Shown here in pieces: positions 1-11,062 of a stretch of DNA of 64,000 nt. Source of the stretch: Hydra vulgaris. Lineage: Eukaryota; Cnidaria; Hydrozoa; Anthoathecata; Hydridae. Each line of letters starts with the position of its first letter. Within the stretch, counting starts at the first letter, position 1. The notes beneath the pieces were generated by a model. The model was not told where the DNA came from. It saw only the letters and a list, made by a program, of their open reading frames with translations, and made no database searches. The position numbers and the translations under genes are program-made. The DNA lies in assembly GCF_038396675.1 (NCBI RefSeq), contig NC_088931.1:69167001-69231000 (forward strand), in the 5' to 3' direction.

Positions 1-1315
1 CAAATAAAGTTTATTATGAAAGAGATCAAAACTAACTCTATAAAAGTTGCACTATGACATGCATTATATTGAAAAAAATATATATTTGATTGTAGAAATC
101 AGGTGTGGCTTAATTCAGTTTTTGAAACAAATGATTTAGTTAAATCACCAGCTAACCAAGAGGGTTTAATAAATGAATCACCAATAAGAGGTCGACTAAG
201 AAAATACCTTAATGAGTTCTTCCACCAAAAGATGATTGATAGCAAATATATCATTTGATTTAAAAACGGAATCCGTCGAAAAAATATTGTTTGTTGCACT
301 AACAATATTTATAATACAATCAATAAGTAAAATAGCATTTATTAACAAATAATTTAATTTAATCAAATTACTTAGTGTAGTTAAAAAAAGGCGACACGAA
401 TTGTTATAGCTTTACACTTAGCCACATACCACCTTGTAAGAGAAAATGACTTCTGAAGAAGCTTTCGCATACTTCTTGGAAAACAAATCGTTAAAAAGCG
501 TTTACGAAAAACCATTGAAAAAGCACCATGCAGATTTCCATTTTATCGAGCAATATACAAAATCCATTGCTCACCTTTAAAAAACATCCATTGATGTTAC
601 TAAAATAAAGATCAAAGCTAAGCTACAGGACCTTAAGGATCGCACATATAAAAGATTTGTGTTAATATTTGGGTAATAAAAAAAAGACTTCAATGAACTA
701 ATACTAATTAGTAGCTAGGGTATGGGTGGAGCATCAAAATACCATCAACGTTTTAATTACTCTAATCAAAATGACCTTTAAGTTTTGGATATATTAGTCA
801 CAGCAACACCACCAATTCGACTATATGTACATTTAGATTCAACAGAATTTTGTGAAATATAAAACATAATATTTTGTGGAATAACACAATGTCTCAGAGT
901 ATTAGATTCTGTAAACCAATTATGCTAGAGTATATAAAGAAAAATAAAATAAAATTATAGAAGAGATTAAAAAGGAAATTCTTAATTTATGTTATGTTAA
1001 AGTTTACCTTTTAGGGCATAAGAATGTTTGAATCAATTATAGTTTTGTCCTTTATAGCGATTGATGAGCTTAGTTTTTCTAAATTTAAAAAACTTTTTAA
1101 AAAATTTTAGTTTGTTTGGGGCATTGAAGAAGTCCGGACATAGATACACAAACTTTCCTTAAAAACTAAATAAAAATAACACAAAAAGTAAAATTTTAAT
1201 CATATTAAACTTTTATTAAAAATATTAAATACAAATACTAAATATTAAAACATTATTAAACTCATATTAAAAACAAAATTAATGAGCACTATACAAAAAA
1301 AAAGAAAAAAGAAAG
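1..1315. other. A+T-rich stretch without a recognisable gene
   Basis: I see no convincing exon, RNA gene or transposon end here. The only coding-like piece is a plus-strand frame from the ATG at 446. It runs to a stop at 578-580 and stays open in the same frame to 674-676. The peptide is lysine-rich and matches no family I recognise. It is most likely a relic or chance. Confidence 0.4.
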
Positions 1316-1612
<297 letters not shown>

Positions 1613-2489
1613 TCTTGATAATACTAAGTTGTTTTAACTTTGACTACGATTCGAACGCCGAGGTGTAGAGTGACACGTATTAAGCTCTAAGCCAAACTAA
1701 CTTTCAGAGTCATAAGAAATTGACTATATTAAAATAAATATTTGTGCATATAAATGCACGTGATATATGTATTCCCATTTTCCTTTATAATAATATTTAT
1801 ATTGACATTTACATGATTGATTTATATAAAACCCCTCGTTAAGCAAAGCACGGCGGTAATATTGGCTTTTAAAACTCCCAAAAGCTATTTTAAAGAAATG
1901 CGAAAATTTATTAAAACTTGATCCAAAACGTCCGCAAATAAGTCTTTTTAATAAAAAAAATAGCCAAATATTATAAACTCTAACATTAGGGTTATAAATA
2001 CATTGTTTAATTTTTTTTTTTTTTTAATAAAAAACAAAGTTTAAACATTTGTCATTCGTTTTTTTAATATGATTTGCTCGTTAAAAGTTATAAAGAAATT
2101 GAATTTCACTTTATTTAAAAAACTTTTCTTTTTCTTAATGTAATCAGCTCGATAGACAACATGATGACTAACTTAAGTATCAATATAGTTAATTAAAAAG
2201 ACAGTTTTTAAGTGAATCTCAGATACCAGTTTACAACTATATGTCTAAATTAGAGTTATATAGTAAATTTAAGCAAAATAACCATCAAAATTTTTTTTTT
2301 AAAAGAAATACAAGTATCTTTACCTTATCACCAAATGAAGATATATGTTGCAAACTGGAATTGCAGATGAATATATTAGGAATCCATACAGTAATTTTCA
2401 GATCTTACGATTTATTATAGATTAAGGCTAATCTAAGAGTTTGTAAGTTAGTTATTTTATCAATCAAAAAGATGACTTAGATACTCAAA
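1613..2489. other. A+T-rich stretch, nothing recognised
   Basis: No open frame with family features, no inverted repeat of note and no splice-site-bounded coding segment were seen. Confidence 0.4.
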
Positions 2490-2560
2490 GTTGAATAAAA
2501 AACGTTAGATCAACGTTGAAAAAAAAAATCAACGTTAGATTAACGTTGATTCAACCAACT
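2490..2560. repeat. AACGTT-rich repeat fragment
   Basis: Several copies of the self-complementary core AACGTT sit close together in contexts such as ATCAACGTTGA. This is the same motif family that forms two larger clusters at 42945-43200 and 43545-43830, so this is probably a fragment of the same dispersed repeat. Confidence 0.45.
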
Positions 2561-2763
2561 TATATGCGAGTTTAAAAACCCTTAATATACAGCTTTTTGC
2601 GCCGTGACTCTTGTAATCCGAAAAAAAAATTATTTTTGTACAATATTGTGTTGTTGTGAGTAAGAAAGGAAACAATAATTCTTCATAAACCTATAATAGC
2701 TGTCATAGTACAGTGTCTTATGTTATTGTACTTCACATCTTGTTCTCAATTGTTACAGCTTTC

Positions 2764-2765
2764 AC

Positions 2766-2802
<37 letters not shown>

Positions 2803-2813
2803 CATTATTATTA
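2764..2813. repeat. (ATT)n microsatellite
   Basis: About 16 trinucleotide units with one ATC variant near the 3' end. Non-coding; the neighbouring sequence shows no gene. Confidence 0.95.
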
Positions 2814-3418
2814 GTTAATTTTATATTATAATACTAACTGTTGTTATAGTATTACAAATAATCTGCCCTGTACCATTTTTTTAACGCAGGTAACTAATAT
2901 ATAGAAATTGAAAAGCAATTATTCAAAGCAAATGAAACCAAAAAAATAATTTATATATTTTTAGAACAAAAACTTATACAAAATTAAAGTTATTTTCAAA
3001 GCGATCTTGACAAAATCATGATATCGTTATCTTCATCATTAATATCAAATTCATACGAATTTTTATAGCCTTCTGTCATCAGACTCATTTTGATTTGATT
3101 CACGTTTTCCTTGATCCAATAAGTAGGGTGCAAACTTCAAACAATCTAAATTATATCTCTGTGCATTGTGTCTTTTTATTTACAGATCCGTGCCTAATTT
3201 ACTTCATTATTGACCAAGATATCATCCGTTTTGGATAAAGATACATTATACATCAACATCATACATCAACGCATATACACACACATAACACAAACCTTGG
3301 AGGAAGATATACATCACTTAAGTCAAACATTCGTTTAATCAAACCGTTTTCATTGGTCCCCTGGAAGGTCAAGATATCTGTAGTTAATTGTATTTATATA
3401 TAAATTTATGTATTTATA
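2814..3418. other. A+T-rich stretch, nothing recognised
   Basis: No coding frame with family features was seen. The stretch ends at the irregular (TA)n sequence that borders the inverted-repeat element starting at 3511. Confidence 0.4.
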
Positions 3419-3527
3419 TGTATATATATATATACATATACATATATTTATATTATATATATATATATATATTTAAATGTATATATATATATATATACAT
3501 AAATATTTATAGTAGAAAATAAAACTA

Positions 3528-3582
3528 CGTGATTTTTACGACTTTAAGTTTCATGCTGTTGCAATCATCAGGTGAAATACAA
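3528..3582 (-). ncRNA. hammerhead ribozyme candidate, left arm
   Basis: On the minus strand CTGATGA lies at 3571-3565, helix II with inner UGC/GCA pairs follows, GAAAC is at 3552-3548, and GTC (the expected cleavage triplet) is at 3542-3540. Helix III is the short AC/GU pair closed by a five-base loop. Helix I pairs the bases before CTGATGA with those after GTC, with a C-A mismatch at the third pair. All conserved core bases are present. The helix I mismatch and the U-U at the base of helix II make activity less certain than for the right-arm copy. Confidence 0.62.
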
Positions 3583-3836
3583 ACATAGTTTGTTCGTTAA
3601 AAAATTAAATACAATTGAAACTATACAGAAAAAAACATATACGGAAAAAACTACTGTTACAACTGCCTGCTACTAATCTTCAGGTTTGTGGTTGTTTAAT
3701 AGAAATTTATTTTCATGACGACATTTGGAAATTATCTGTTTTTTTTAGTAAGTAGCTCTTCAGCATTTAATTCATCCAATAGTTTTTTTCGTATAGTTTC
3801 AATTGTATATGATTTTTCAACGAACAAACTATATTT

Positions 3837-3888
3837 GTATTTTACCTGATGATTGCAGCAGCATGAAACTTAAAGTTGTGAATATCAC
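3837..3888 (+). ncRNA. hammerhead ribozyme candidate, right arm
   Basis: CTGATGA is at 3846-3852, helix II UGC/GCA lies within 3853-3864, GAAAC is at 3865-3869 and the cleavage triplet GTT at 3875-3877. Helix III is AC/GU around a five-base loop. Helix I pairs UUUAC just before the core with GUGAA just after the cleavage site, five contiguous pairs including one G-U. This is the layout of type I hammerheads with a minimal helix III, as described for animal retroelements. Cleavage is predicted after 3877. Confidence 0.7.
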
Positions 3889-3977
3889 TTAGTTTTATTT
3901 TCTACTATATTATAGCTCTGACTTAGTTCGTCAAGCTCTTAATATATGTACAAAACAGCATCACTACATATATACAA

Positions 3978-3982
<5 letters not shown>

Positions 3983-4063
<81 letters not shown>

Positions 4064-4145
4064 GTATATATAAATACAGGTAGACAAAAATAACTTGACC
4101 TCTTACAGTTAAAGATAACAAAAGTCTGGTGTTTAAGATACCAGG

Positions 4146-4237
<92 letters not shown>
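3983..4237. repeat. two (TA)n arrays
   Basis: TA dinucleotide runs at about 3983-4062 and 4157-4237, separated by about 95 bp of unique sequence. The YIYI-type frames across them are artefacts. Confidence 0.96.
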
Positions 4238-4242
<5 letters not shown>

Positions 4243-4339
4243 CTGGTGGGAGCAGCGCAATGAACTATAATATAGGACAAAGTGACCAATTAGTGGCCAC
4301 AAATTTCTTAAAGATAGTCGTGAAGAATGCCTTAATGTA

Positions 4340-4851
4340 ACAGTGAATTTTTTTTTACTGTTTTATTAATGACTAGCGTCTACACCTTATAAGAACTTTT
4401 TATAGTTTTAAAACATGCATTCTGAGAAAAATCTATATAAATAGAGATTTTAATTGTGCACCAATTAATGGCCGGGTAGACCAAATAGTAGCCAGTAAAT
4501 TAGGAAACAGTACCTATTATGAGCTACTTATATTACCTTAAATCGACATATCTAAAAATGCTTATATATTGAAAAGTATTATTATTATAAAACCAGACAG
4601 ACAATTAAAGCCTTATAATGAACTTTGATCTATTCCATAGTACTACAAACCAAGATTAATTTTTTAAAAGTAAAATATTCTATACTTTGCTTAAAAATAT
4701 TATTTTGGTTGATAATAAACAGAAAAAACTTAAACAGTACGTATTTGTTATTCAAATTAAGACAAATTAAGCATAGAATAAATTTTAAATAAAAAATAGC
4801 TTTAGCACATAACTGTTATAAGATTTCAACTTGCATATAATAATGTAATTT
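4340..4851. other. A+T-rich stretch, nothing recognised
   Basis: The stretch lies between the (TA)n arrays and the 3' end of the pogo-type ORF. No signal was seen beyond short homopolymers. Confidence 0.4.
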
Positions 4852-5994
4852 TCAATGTATGGACTTTACAATAATATATTGAGAAATTTTGATAATGAAG
4901 TATTGATAATCTATTTGAATGAGCTCACTAATGTTATTATTGATAAATAGAGTTGTATTCTCTGGTACATCAGTACAGATTTTTTGATTATATGAAGAGA
5001 TATTGACTTTCAATATCTTTGGAAATGAACTGACTTTTCTCATTTTAACTGAGTTAGCTTTTTTAGATAACTTTTGAATCTCTTTCTCTTGTTTTTGTTG
5101 TGCTTTATTTTCTTTTTCTTTATTGCTTTTTCAATTTCTTTCTCTTCAGCTGTTGCGAATTTCTCTCTTTTTTTTTAAATCATCGTTCAATTTAGATTGT
5201 ATTGCTTCTTGAGAAGTTAATACAAAAAAATAACAATAATTAAAACATTTTAAAACCTTTTTTCGATTTTCTTTTGTCTTGGTAGCATATATCTTTGGAT
5301 TAGGCAAAATATTATCGTCACCATCATTAGTTAAATGCTTTGCACACGAAATAATTGGTGTTAGACTAGGTTGAACAATGGTTTCAATTGGCATCTGATT
5401 ACAATGATCAGTGGTTTCACCGGAAAAAAAACTAAACTGTCCAGTCGTTTCATTTGGAACAGGAATTGGCTGAACATTGGTTTCATTTAAAACTGGAATA
5501 GGAACAATGGATTCATTTGGCATTGGAACAGAGTCATCTGTTTCTAAAATAGCATTTGTACATGAAATCTGTTTTAGTTTGAATTCTTTATATAATTTAT
5601 ATAAAGGATCTGGGATGTCGTAGCCATTTTGAACACAGAAGTGGAAAGTTGTTAACTGCTCATGAGTTAAATGAGTATCCCATATCAAAGAAGCAGTATT
5701 ATTGTCAAGGTTTACCAAATTACTATCTATTTTACATTCAGACATGCTTTCAGGTTTATTTGTGCCTAATTCTACTTCAAAATCGACTTCCTCTTCTGTT
5801 GCATTTTCAAATCTTGTTATTCTATTGTCAGTTTTGATTTGCTGTAGACTTAATTCAAGCTTTTCTGGCTTGACACCGAGAACTAATTCTCCCTTAAGAT
5901 ATTTATCAAGGGTTGACCGTGGAATGTTAAATTGTACTGCTGCTTCTCGTTGTGACATTAAGTTATTTTGAACAGCTGCAATTGCATTTTTCAT
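4852..5994 (-). pseudogene. pogo/Tigger-type protein: psq HTH joined to the transposase tail, no DDE core
   Basis: The open frame runs from 6102 to 5146. I choose the ATG at 5994-5992 because the family N-terminus begins MKNAIAAVQN; the 36 codons upstream look non-coding. Residues 1-35 form a psq-type helix-turn-helix (SQREAAVQFNIPRSTLDKYL), the DNA-binding domain of pogo/Tigger transposases. An acidic linker follows, then LTHEQLTTFHFCVQNGYDIPDPLY, which resembles the tail after the DDE domain in Tigger proteins. After that come degenerate NET/PIPVPNE repeats. The stop at 5146 is followed in another frame by a Lys/Glu-rich coiled-coil-like tail to 4852, so one or two frameshifts are likely. 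The CENP-B HTH and DDE core are absent. It is either an internally deleted element or a co-opted HTH protein. Confidence 0.6.
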
Positions 5995-6549
5995 GTTGTT
6001 TTTCCCATAATTACTCAAATTAACAAAAAGATAAAGTATAATAACTACAATAGTTGACCTTACATATATACAGTGGCGGCTCGTCAATAGGGGCCATACC
6101 ATATATGTAAATATGCAACTATTAGCCTAAACTATTTGCAGACAGGTTTTATAAAAATGAATATTTCTAAGTTAGTTCTAATTTTAAATTATTTTATTTT
6201 ATAAGTAGTTTGTTTACTTGCAATTTATCTAAAGTATCTATTTAAAGAATTTATTCTGCTTTCAGGTGGGACGAAAAAGCGCACCGCAAGGCCTCTTTGA
6301 ATTGGCCGAGAAGAAAAGAAGTTCAATAACATCGCTAAGCTGTAAAATTTTATCCCCCAATTTTAATTCTCGATTTAAAGAGTGAAGAATTGCTGCTGCT
6401 GCAAAAAGTCAGAAGTTTTGTTGACTTTACAAGGTACAGTAATATTAGAAAACTTTATAACATTAAATGTAAACATTTATTTGTAAAAATAATGTTGTAA
6501 ACATCATACATTTGTTAATATTGCAATTTTACTGTGAATATTAAGTGCT

Positions 6550-6741
6550 AATATTAAAATATTAACAGTTTTAATATTACAATATTAACAGTGTTGATAT
6601 TACAATATTAACAGTGTTAATATTACAATATTAACAGTGTTGGTATTACAATATTAACAGTGTTAATATTACAATATTGACAGTGTTAATATTACAGTAT
6701 TAACAGTGTTAATATTACAGTATTAACAGTGTTAATATTGG
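6550..6741. repeat. 23-bp tandem minisatellite with internal dyads
   Basis: About eight copies of a 23-bp unit of the form CAGTGTTAATATTACAATATTAA, with single-base variants (GTTGAT, GTTGGT, ACAGTA). Each unit contains two near-palindromes, TTAATATT...AATATTAA and TTAACAGTGTTAA, so single strands could fold into a series of hairpins. Confidence 0.9.
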
Positions 6742-7860
6742 TTTCTTTACCACGGCTGTTACGCTCAATATAAAAGCGAGCTTGACGTCACAAGAATTTT
6801 TGTGTTTTAAAAAAAGAAAAGTATTTCAGCGTAAAAAGTATAAAAATTCACTAACTTTAAAATAATAGTATTTTTTTTCTATAAATTCTTTCATCTTCAA
6901 ATTAAAAAAATATAAAAGAACTATCCTTCCTTGTTAAATAAATATTTCCATTAAACGGACTAAAATTAGATATTGTTAAAATATTGCTAAAGATTTGGGA
7001 TCACTTTTCTGTTTTTTACGATTTTTACGGAAAACCTGTCTTGGGCCAACTAAGATATTCTGACATAGCTACATGTTTGTTAGTTGAAATTTGGAACACT
7101 TATCAATAAATGTCTATTCTATCTGATTTTTGATGCATATTGCTCATTTTTGTAAGAAAAGTTAGTTTTTAATGCATTTCTATTTTTAATTTTATCACTT
7201 TACAATGTAAATCAAATTTTTTTTGTATTATGCACCAAATTATTGAAAACTCAGTTCTTTAAAAAAATGAAAATCAAAAAACTATATTATGTACCTCTAG
7301 CTATTTTAAAAAATATGGTAATCAAACCTGGCTGGTTTAGCAACAAATTTTTATTGTTTTATGCGTAAATTTTTGTTTACATTTTTAAACAATCACGTGA
7401 CCTTAATACCTTACGACCAAAACAAGAATATCATGAAATTTATGAAAACAACTTTATTTCACGAGACATATTTTGAACTATAAAATAAACAAAGTTAGGC
7501 GGTCTTTTTCTCTTGAAGGTAATCAACTAACATCAGATAAGTTTAATCCTATTATATCTTGTTCATCTATTTGTCAATAAATATTTTATTTGCATTGTAT
7601 TATATTTTTATTACGAGATTTATTTAGCATTATGTATTCTGCTGAAAGGAAATTACTAAAACTATACATCGAATGGGAAGATTGTTGGGAAGAAGAGTGT
7701 AACTTTGTATTAGTTAGGCGATTAGTTAGCATTGATAAAATGACTAACCACGTAATTTTAGTTTTAATTTCAGTTTTTGATTTAAAAGCATTATTTATTT
7801 TTATGAGCTTTATTATGTCAATTGATTTTGATTTGCCCAGTTTTAAGGATTTCAATAATA
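6742..7860. other. A+T-rich stretch; left flank of the Tigger insertion
   Basis: A CRE-like TGACGTCA lies at 6783-6790 just after a TATAAAAG stretch, but no transcript start or gene can be linked to it. Open frames on both strands at 7586-7898 have no recognisable family features; the plus-strand frame is cut by the Tigger left end. Confidence 0.35.
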
Positions 7861-8257
7861 CCGTAAAAAACCCATATTCCGGATGGTTTAGGACTTAAAT
7901 TGTCATAACTAGCTCAATATAAAGAATTTTGAAATAATTTTTTTAAATAAATAAACTTCATAACAAGACAAATCAAACGATATAAAAAATATTATTTTTG
8001 CAATATAAATCTATGTTTTATTTTATTTTTAAAAAATATTGTTTTTATCCGGAATTAGGTGTTTATGCCCCTAATTCCGGATGCGTTTAAAATACAGAAA
8101 AACACATACACAAATAATACTAACATTAAAAGAATTATTTTAATCCATTAAAAAAATGAAATCATTTAATAAAAAAAGAATATATATTATTTTATACACA
8201 TTCGTTACAAATAAATTCCATGGTTGGACGATAATCAAAGACAAATTCAATGCATGA

Positions 8258-9796
8258 CTAATTTGAACACTGCTTACATGCAAGCCATTGGTTATCTAAG
8301 TTATTTGTCCAATTAATTTCACAAGAATAACATAGAAGATCATCAGATACTAAAATGTTATTTAAAGCTTGAGGAAAATGAGGGTCTTCTAATTGATTCT
8401 TTGTCTTTATACCTTTTTTACCTGGTATTTTAGACGACTGACTTTGTCTCAACTTTTTTTTTCTTCTCTTTTCTGTGCATTTTTCGCTTTTTGAGTAGCA
8501 GTGGAAATCTTTTTTTGTTCTCTAGTAAATTTCTTCGCAGCTTGTTCATCTAATTTTTGTATACTGTTGAAGAATCAAATAAATTTTCAATATTGTTGTT
8601 TTCGACAGCTTGAAACACAGCACCAATGGAAGTTTTTTAAGAAGAAATTTGCGAACGATCGAGTGGAAATATACCAGTATTTTTGAAACCACTCCGTGCA
8701 TTTTCAGGTTTAAACCCACCATTTTGGATGAGATCCTTAAACATGGTTGAAAAATGTCGATTATTCAGGCTTTGAAAGTGATTTTTAGTCAAATAACTTT
8801 TGACAATTCTCTTCCATGCGCCTTTTACTGTTTTAAAAATGCCAACATCTAGTGGCTGAAAAAAATGGCTGGTATGAGCCGGCAAACGCCAAAGTAAAAT
8901 AGAGTTTTCTAAAGCTTTTTTTTTCAACTCTAAGCTCATATGTGAAGCATGGCCATCAAGTATTAGAACTTTAAATCCTGAAAGTTTGTTTGCGTGAGGC
9001 AAAAAAACTGTTTTAAACCATAACAAAAAATGTTCGAATTCCATCCAGCCTGAACTACTACTGTTATAATAAACATTCTGGGCACCGCCTTTGCACCAGT
9101 CTTTCATAACATGTTTGCCTTTATAAATTATTTAATGAGGTAAATAGTTACCGAATGTGTCACAACAAGTCAAGATAGTCGTCATTTGCTTTTCATTCGA
9201 TGGTGCTAGCTTTTTAGGGTTTTTTGTTCCTTTTCTACAAATAATTTTGACTTTGCCTTGATCAAATTGCAAACCAGACTCATCACAGTTAAATATTTGA
9301 AATAACTTATCGCCTAAATTATGTTCATTATATGCTACTGCTAATTGCTCAAACCAATTGTCAATTATAGCTGGTTGTGTGGCCACAGCTCTAATAGTTT
9401 GCATACCGCTTACTTTTCTTGGGCAAATTTCTTTACGATATTTATTCATGAAACCGTAGTACCATTTTCTAATCGGTTTGCCGTCTTTGAATAGACTACG
9501 TTGGTTTGATTCTTTTAAATAGTTTTCAACAACAATAAACATGTCTTTTCTATTCAAGCCGAAGCCTATATCACTCATAAATTTTAATAAATCAACAATA
9601 ATAGCTTCAGTGATGTTTCTCATCTTTCTTGGCGCTCCTCGATTATCAGATGATCCTTTGTTCTGTCAAAAAGTGTAGATTTTGCTACATTATAACACTT
9701 AGCAGCTTGTACGTATGACTTTTTTTTTTCAGTAATAGCTTGAATAGCTAGCTGGATTCGACTCTCTTGCTCTTCTTTTTGTTTAAAATTATCCAT
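8258..9796 (-). pseudogene. Tigger/pogo transposase, one frameshift and one nonsense codon
   Basis: The start is the ATG at 9796-9794 (MDNFKQKEEQ), followed by a psq HTH (QLAIQAITEKKKSYVQAAKC). A one-base frameshift near 9655 moves the frame to 9623-9132, which carries the CENP-B-like HTH region and the first catalytic Asp (FNCDESGLQ). A single TAA at 9134-9132 interrupts it in frame. The reading then resumes as IIYKGKHVMKDW and contains the second Asp (LILDGHASH) and the LPAHTSHFFQPLDVGIF segment before the third acidic position. The C-terminus at 8258-8452 has a Cys-x2-Cys...Cys-x2-Cys zinc-ribbon-like end (CYSCEINW, CKQC). Cut-and-paste transposition is the family role; this copy cannot make it as read. 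Confidence 0.85.
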
Positions 9797-9899
9797 ATTC
9801 TTTAATACAGTAATACAATTAACACAAATGCGTTATTTTTATGGATGCTAAAAAAAATAGCTGTTTCTGGATTAGTGTCAATTATTTTTTCCCTGGTGG

Positions 9900-9974
9900 C
9901 TATTTTATTTTTTATTACTTTCATGAACATAATATATTATATTATGTGCATGAAAGTGATAAAAAATAAAATAG
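9900..9974. repeat. 75-bp near-perfect palindrome inside the Tigger leader
   Basis: Arms 9900-9925 and 9949-9974 are complementary over 26 bp with one mismatch, and the intervening bases are themselves mostly palindromic. It lies between the transposase start and the right end. It may be a tiny foldback insertion or a regulatory hairpin of the element. Confidence 0.8.
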
Positions 9975-10477
9975 TCAATTGTAATTAACTGTATCCCGGA
10001 CTCAAAAGTGTATTTGTTTATTGCTGCTGGCTAATTTGTTTATTATTTTTTTTAGGTACATAAAATATTAATTACCTCTATCCGGAATTAGGTGTCTTTT
10101 TTTTTTAGGTGGTAGCAAATTTGTTTTTCATTTTTTTCAATTATTTCAAAAGGTAATTCAATTTTTTTTTGGCTAAAATAATCAGCATAAAATTCTGCAC
10201 AAAATAGGTTTTTTACTTTTTTCTATTTTTTTGTTGCAAGTCAAAGTTATTATTTTCCTTTTTTTTGTTTTTTTAGTTATGAGAGATTTCAAATTGAAAT
10301 CTTTCATGATTGCATTAGTTTATATAATTTTTTTTTTATATTTTTCGATTAGTCTGGTAAAGACGTTTATTATTTAAAAAAAATTATTTATAAATTCATT
10401 ATATTAAGGGAGTTATGAAACTTTTTAATAAAACCATATGGAATTAGGTTACATCCGGAATTAGGGATTTTTACTGT

Positions 10478-11062
10478 ATGTGCCAAAATTTAAAACGCCT
10501 AAAAAAACATTTTATAAAAAATTTTAACGCTTCAAAAAACGAAGCATTTTCTAAAATGCAACTGTCACAAGCTCCACAAACAAAAAAAAGAAAATCTGCA
10601 GATGCAGATTGTTTTTCAATTTTAAATAGGAATAAGGAACTAAATAGTCTAGTTGAATTATAAAGAAGAAACTAATGTGGATCAAATAAATAAATTAAAA
10701 ATGCAGGTAACTAAGTAACATGGGGACTCATGAGAAGTCTCTTAATAAGACCCTTGAAGATATGAAGGTGGAGCGACAAGCTTTCCATGGTAATGCGTTT
10801 GTAGGTAATCATTGTAAAATAGTCTTAAGAAACCACTATAAACTTTGAGTTTATAGTGGTTACTATAAAAATTAGACAGTTGCATTCAGTAAGAAATCTG
10901 GACCAGAAGCTGCGTCTTCTTTTAAAAGGCTTTGAATTGTTCAGCAAAGCTGATAGGAAGCTTCAAGCCTCTAAGGTGAGAAAGTGTGTTGTTTGTTTGG
11001 AGCATGGCGAAAATTCTTTTTATAGAAAAGGTGTCTGTCTTGTTTGTGGTCATCAAATTTAG
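10478..11062 (+). pseudogene. fragmented coding relic of unknown family
   Basis: Three short plus-strand frames follow the Tigger element. One is 10478-10663. One is 10720-10848, with the peptide MKVERQAFHGNAFVGNHCKI. One is 10856-11062, which ends in a Cys-rich segment (RKCVVCLEHGENSFYRKGVCLVCGH) that resembles a small zinc-binding motif. I recall similar 'RQAxHGxAFVGNH' stretches in cnidarian repeat proteins, but cannot name the family. The frames are separated by a perfect hairpin at 10831-10861 and appear to be remnants of one decayed gene. Confidence 0.35.
10831..10861. repeat. perfect 14-bp hairpin with 3-base loop
   Basis: AACCACTATAAACT at 10831-10844 is exactly complementary to AGTTTATAGTGGTT at 10848-10861. 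It separates two frames of the decayed gene and looks like a local inverted duplication. Confidence 0.9.

Larger units (their letters stand above)
3511..3906. mobile_element. inverted-repeat element with a hammerhead core in each arm
   Basis: The left arm (about 3511-3626) and right arm (about 3794-3906) are diverged reverse complements of each other, separated by about 167 bp. (TA)n tracts lie on both sides. Each arm, read outward from the centre, contains a hammerhead self-cleaving core (CTGATGA, helix II, GAAAC, helix III, GTH). Hammerheads are known in terminal repeats of Penelope-like elements and in other small retroelements of animals including cnidarians. The assignment to such an element is inference, because no reverse transcriptase lies nearby. 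No target duplication could be defined because the flanks are TA repeats. Confidence 0.7.
7861..10476 (-). mobile_element. Tigger/pogo DNA transposon, full length but inactivated
   Basis: The ends are imperfect inverted repeats. The left end reads CCGTAAAAAACCCATATTCC, and the right end on the reverse strand reads CAGTAAAAATCCCTAATTCC. Both are bordered by the dinucleotide TA (7859-7860 and 10477-10478), the target duplication expected of pogo/Tigger. The subterminal motif ATCCGGAATTAGG recurs near 7878, 8047, 8069 (inverted), 10079 and 10454, probably as transposase binding sites. The transposase lies on the minus strand between the ends. The length of about 2.6 kb is normal for the family. 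Confidence 0.88.

Noticed and set aside
6769-6790. TATAAAAG followed by TGACGTCA as a promoter
   Set aside because: No gene start or transcript can be linked to it. Such words are frequent enough in this sequence to be chance.
7586-7898. Frames open on both strands left of the Tigger element
   Set aside because: No recognisable domain, and the plus-strand frame runs into the transposon end. Low-complexity A+T-rich sequence.
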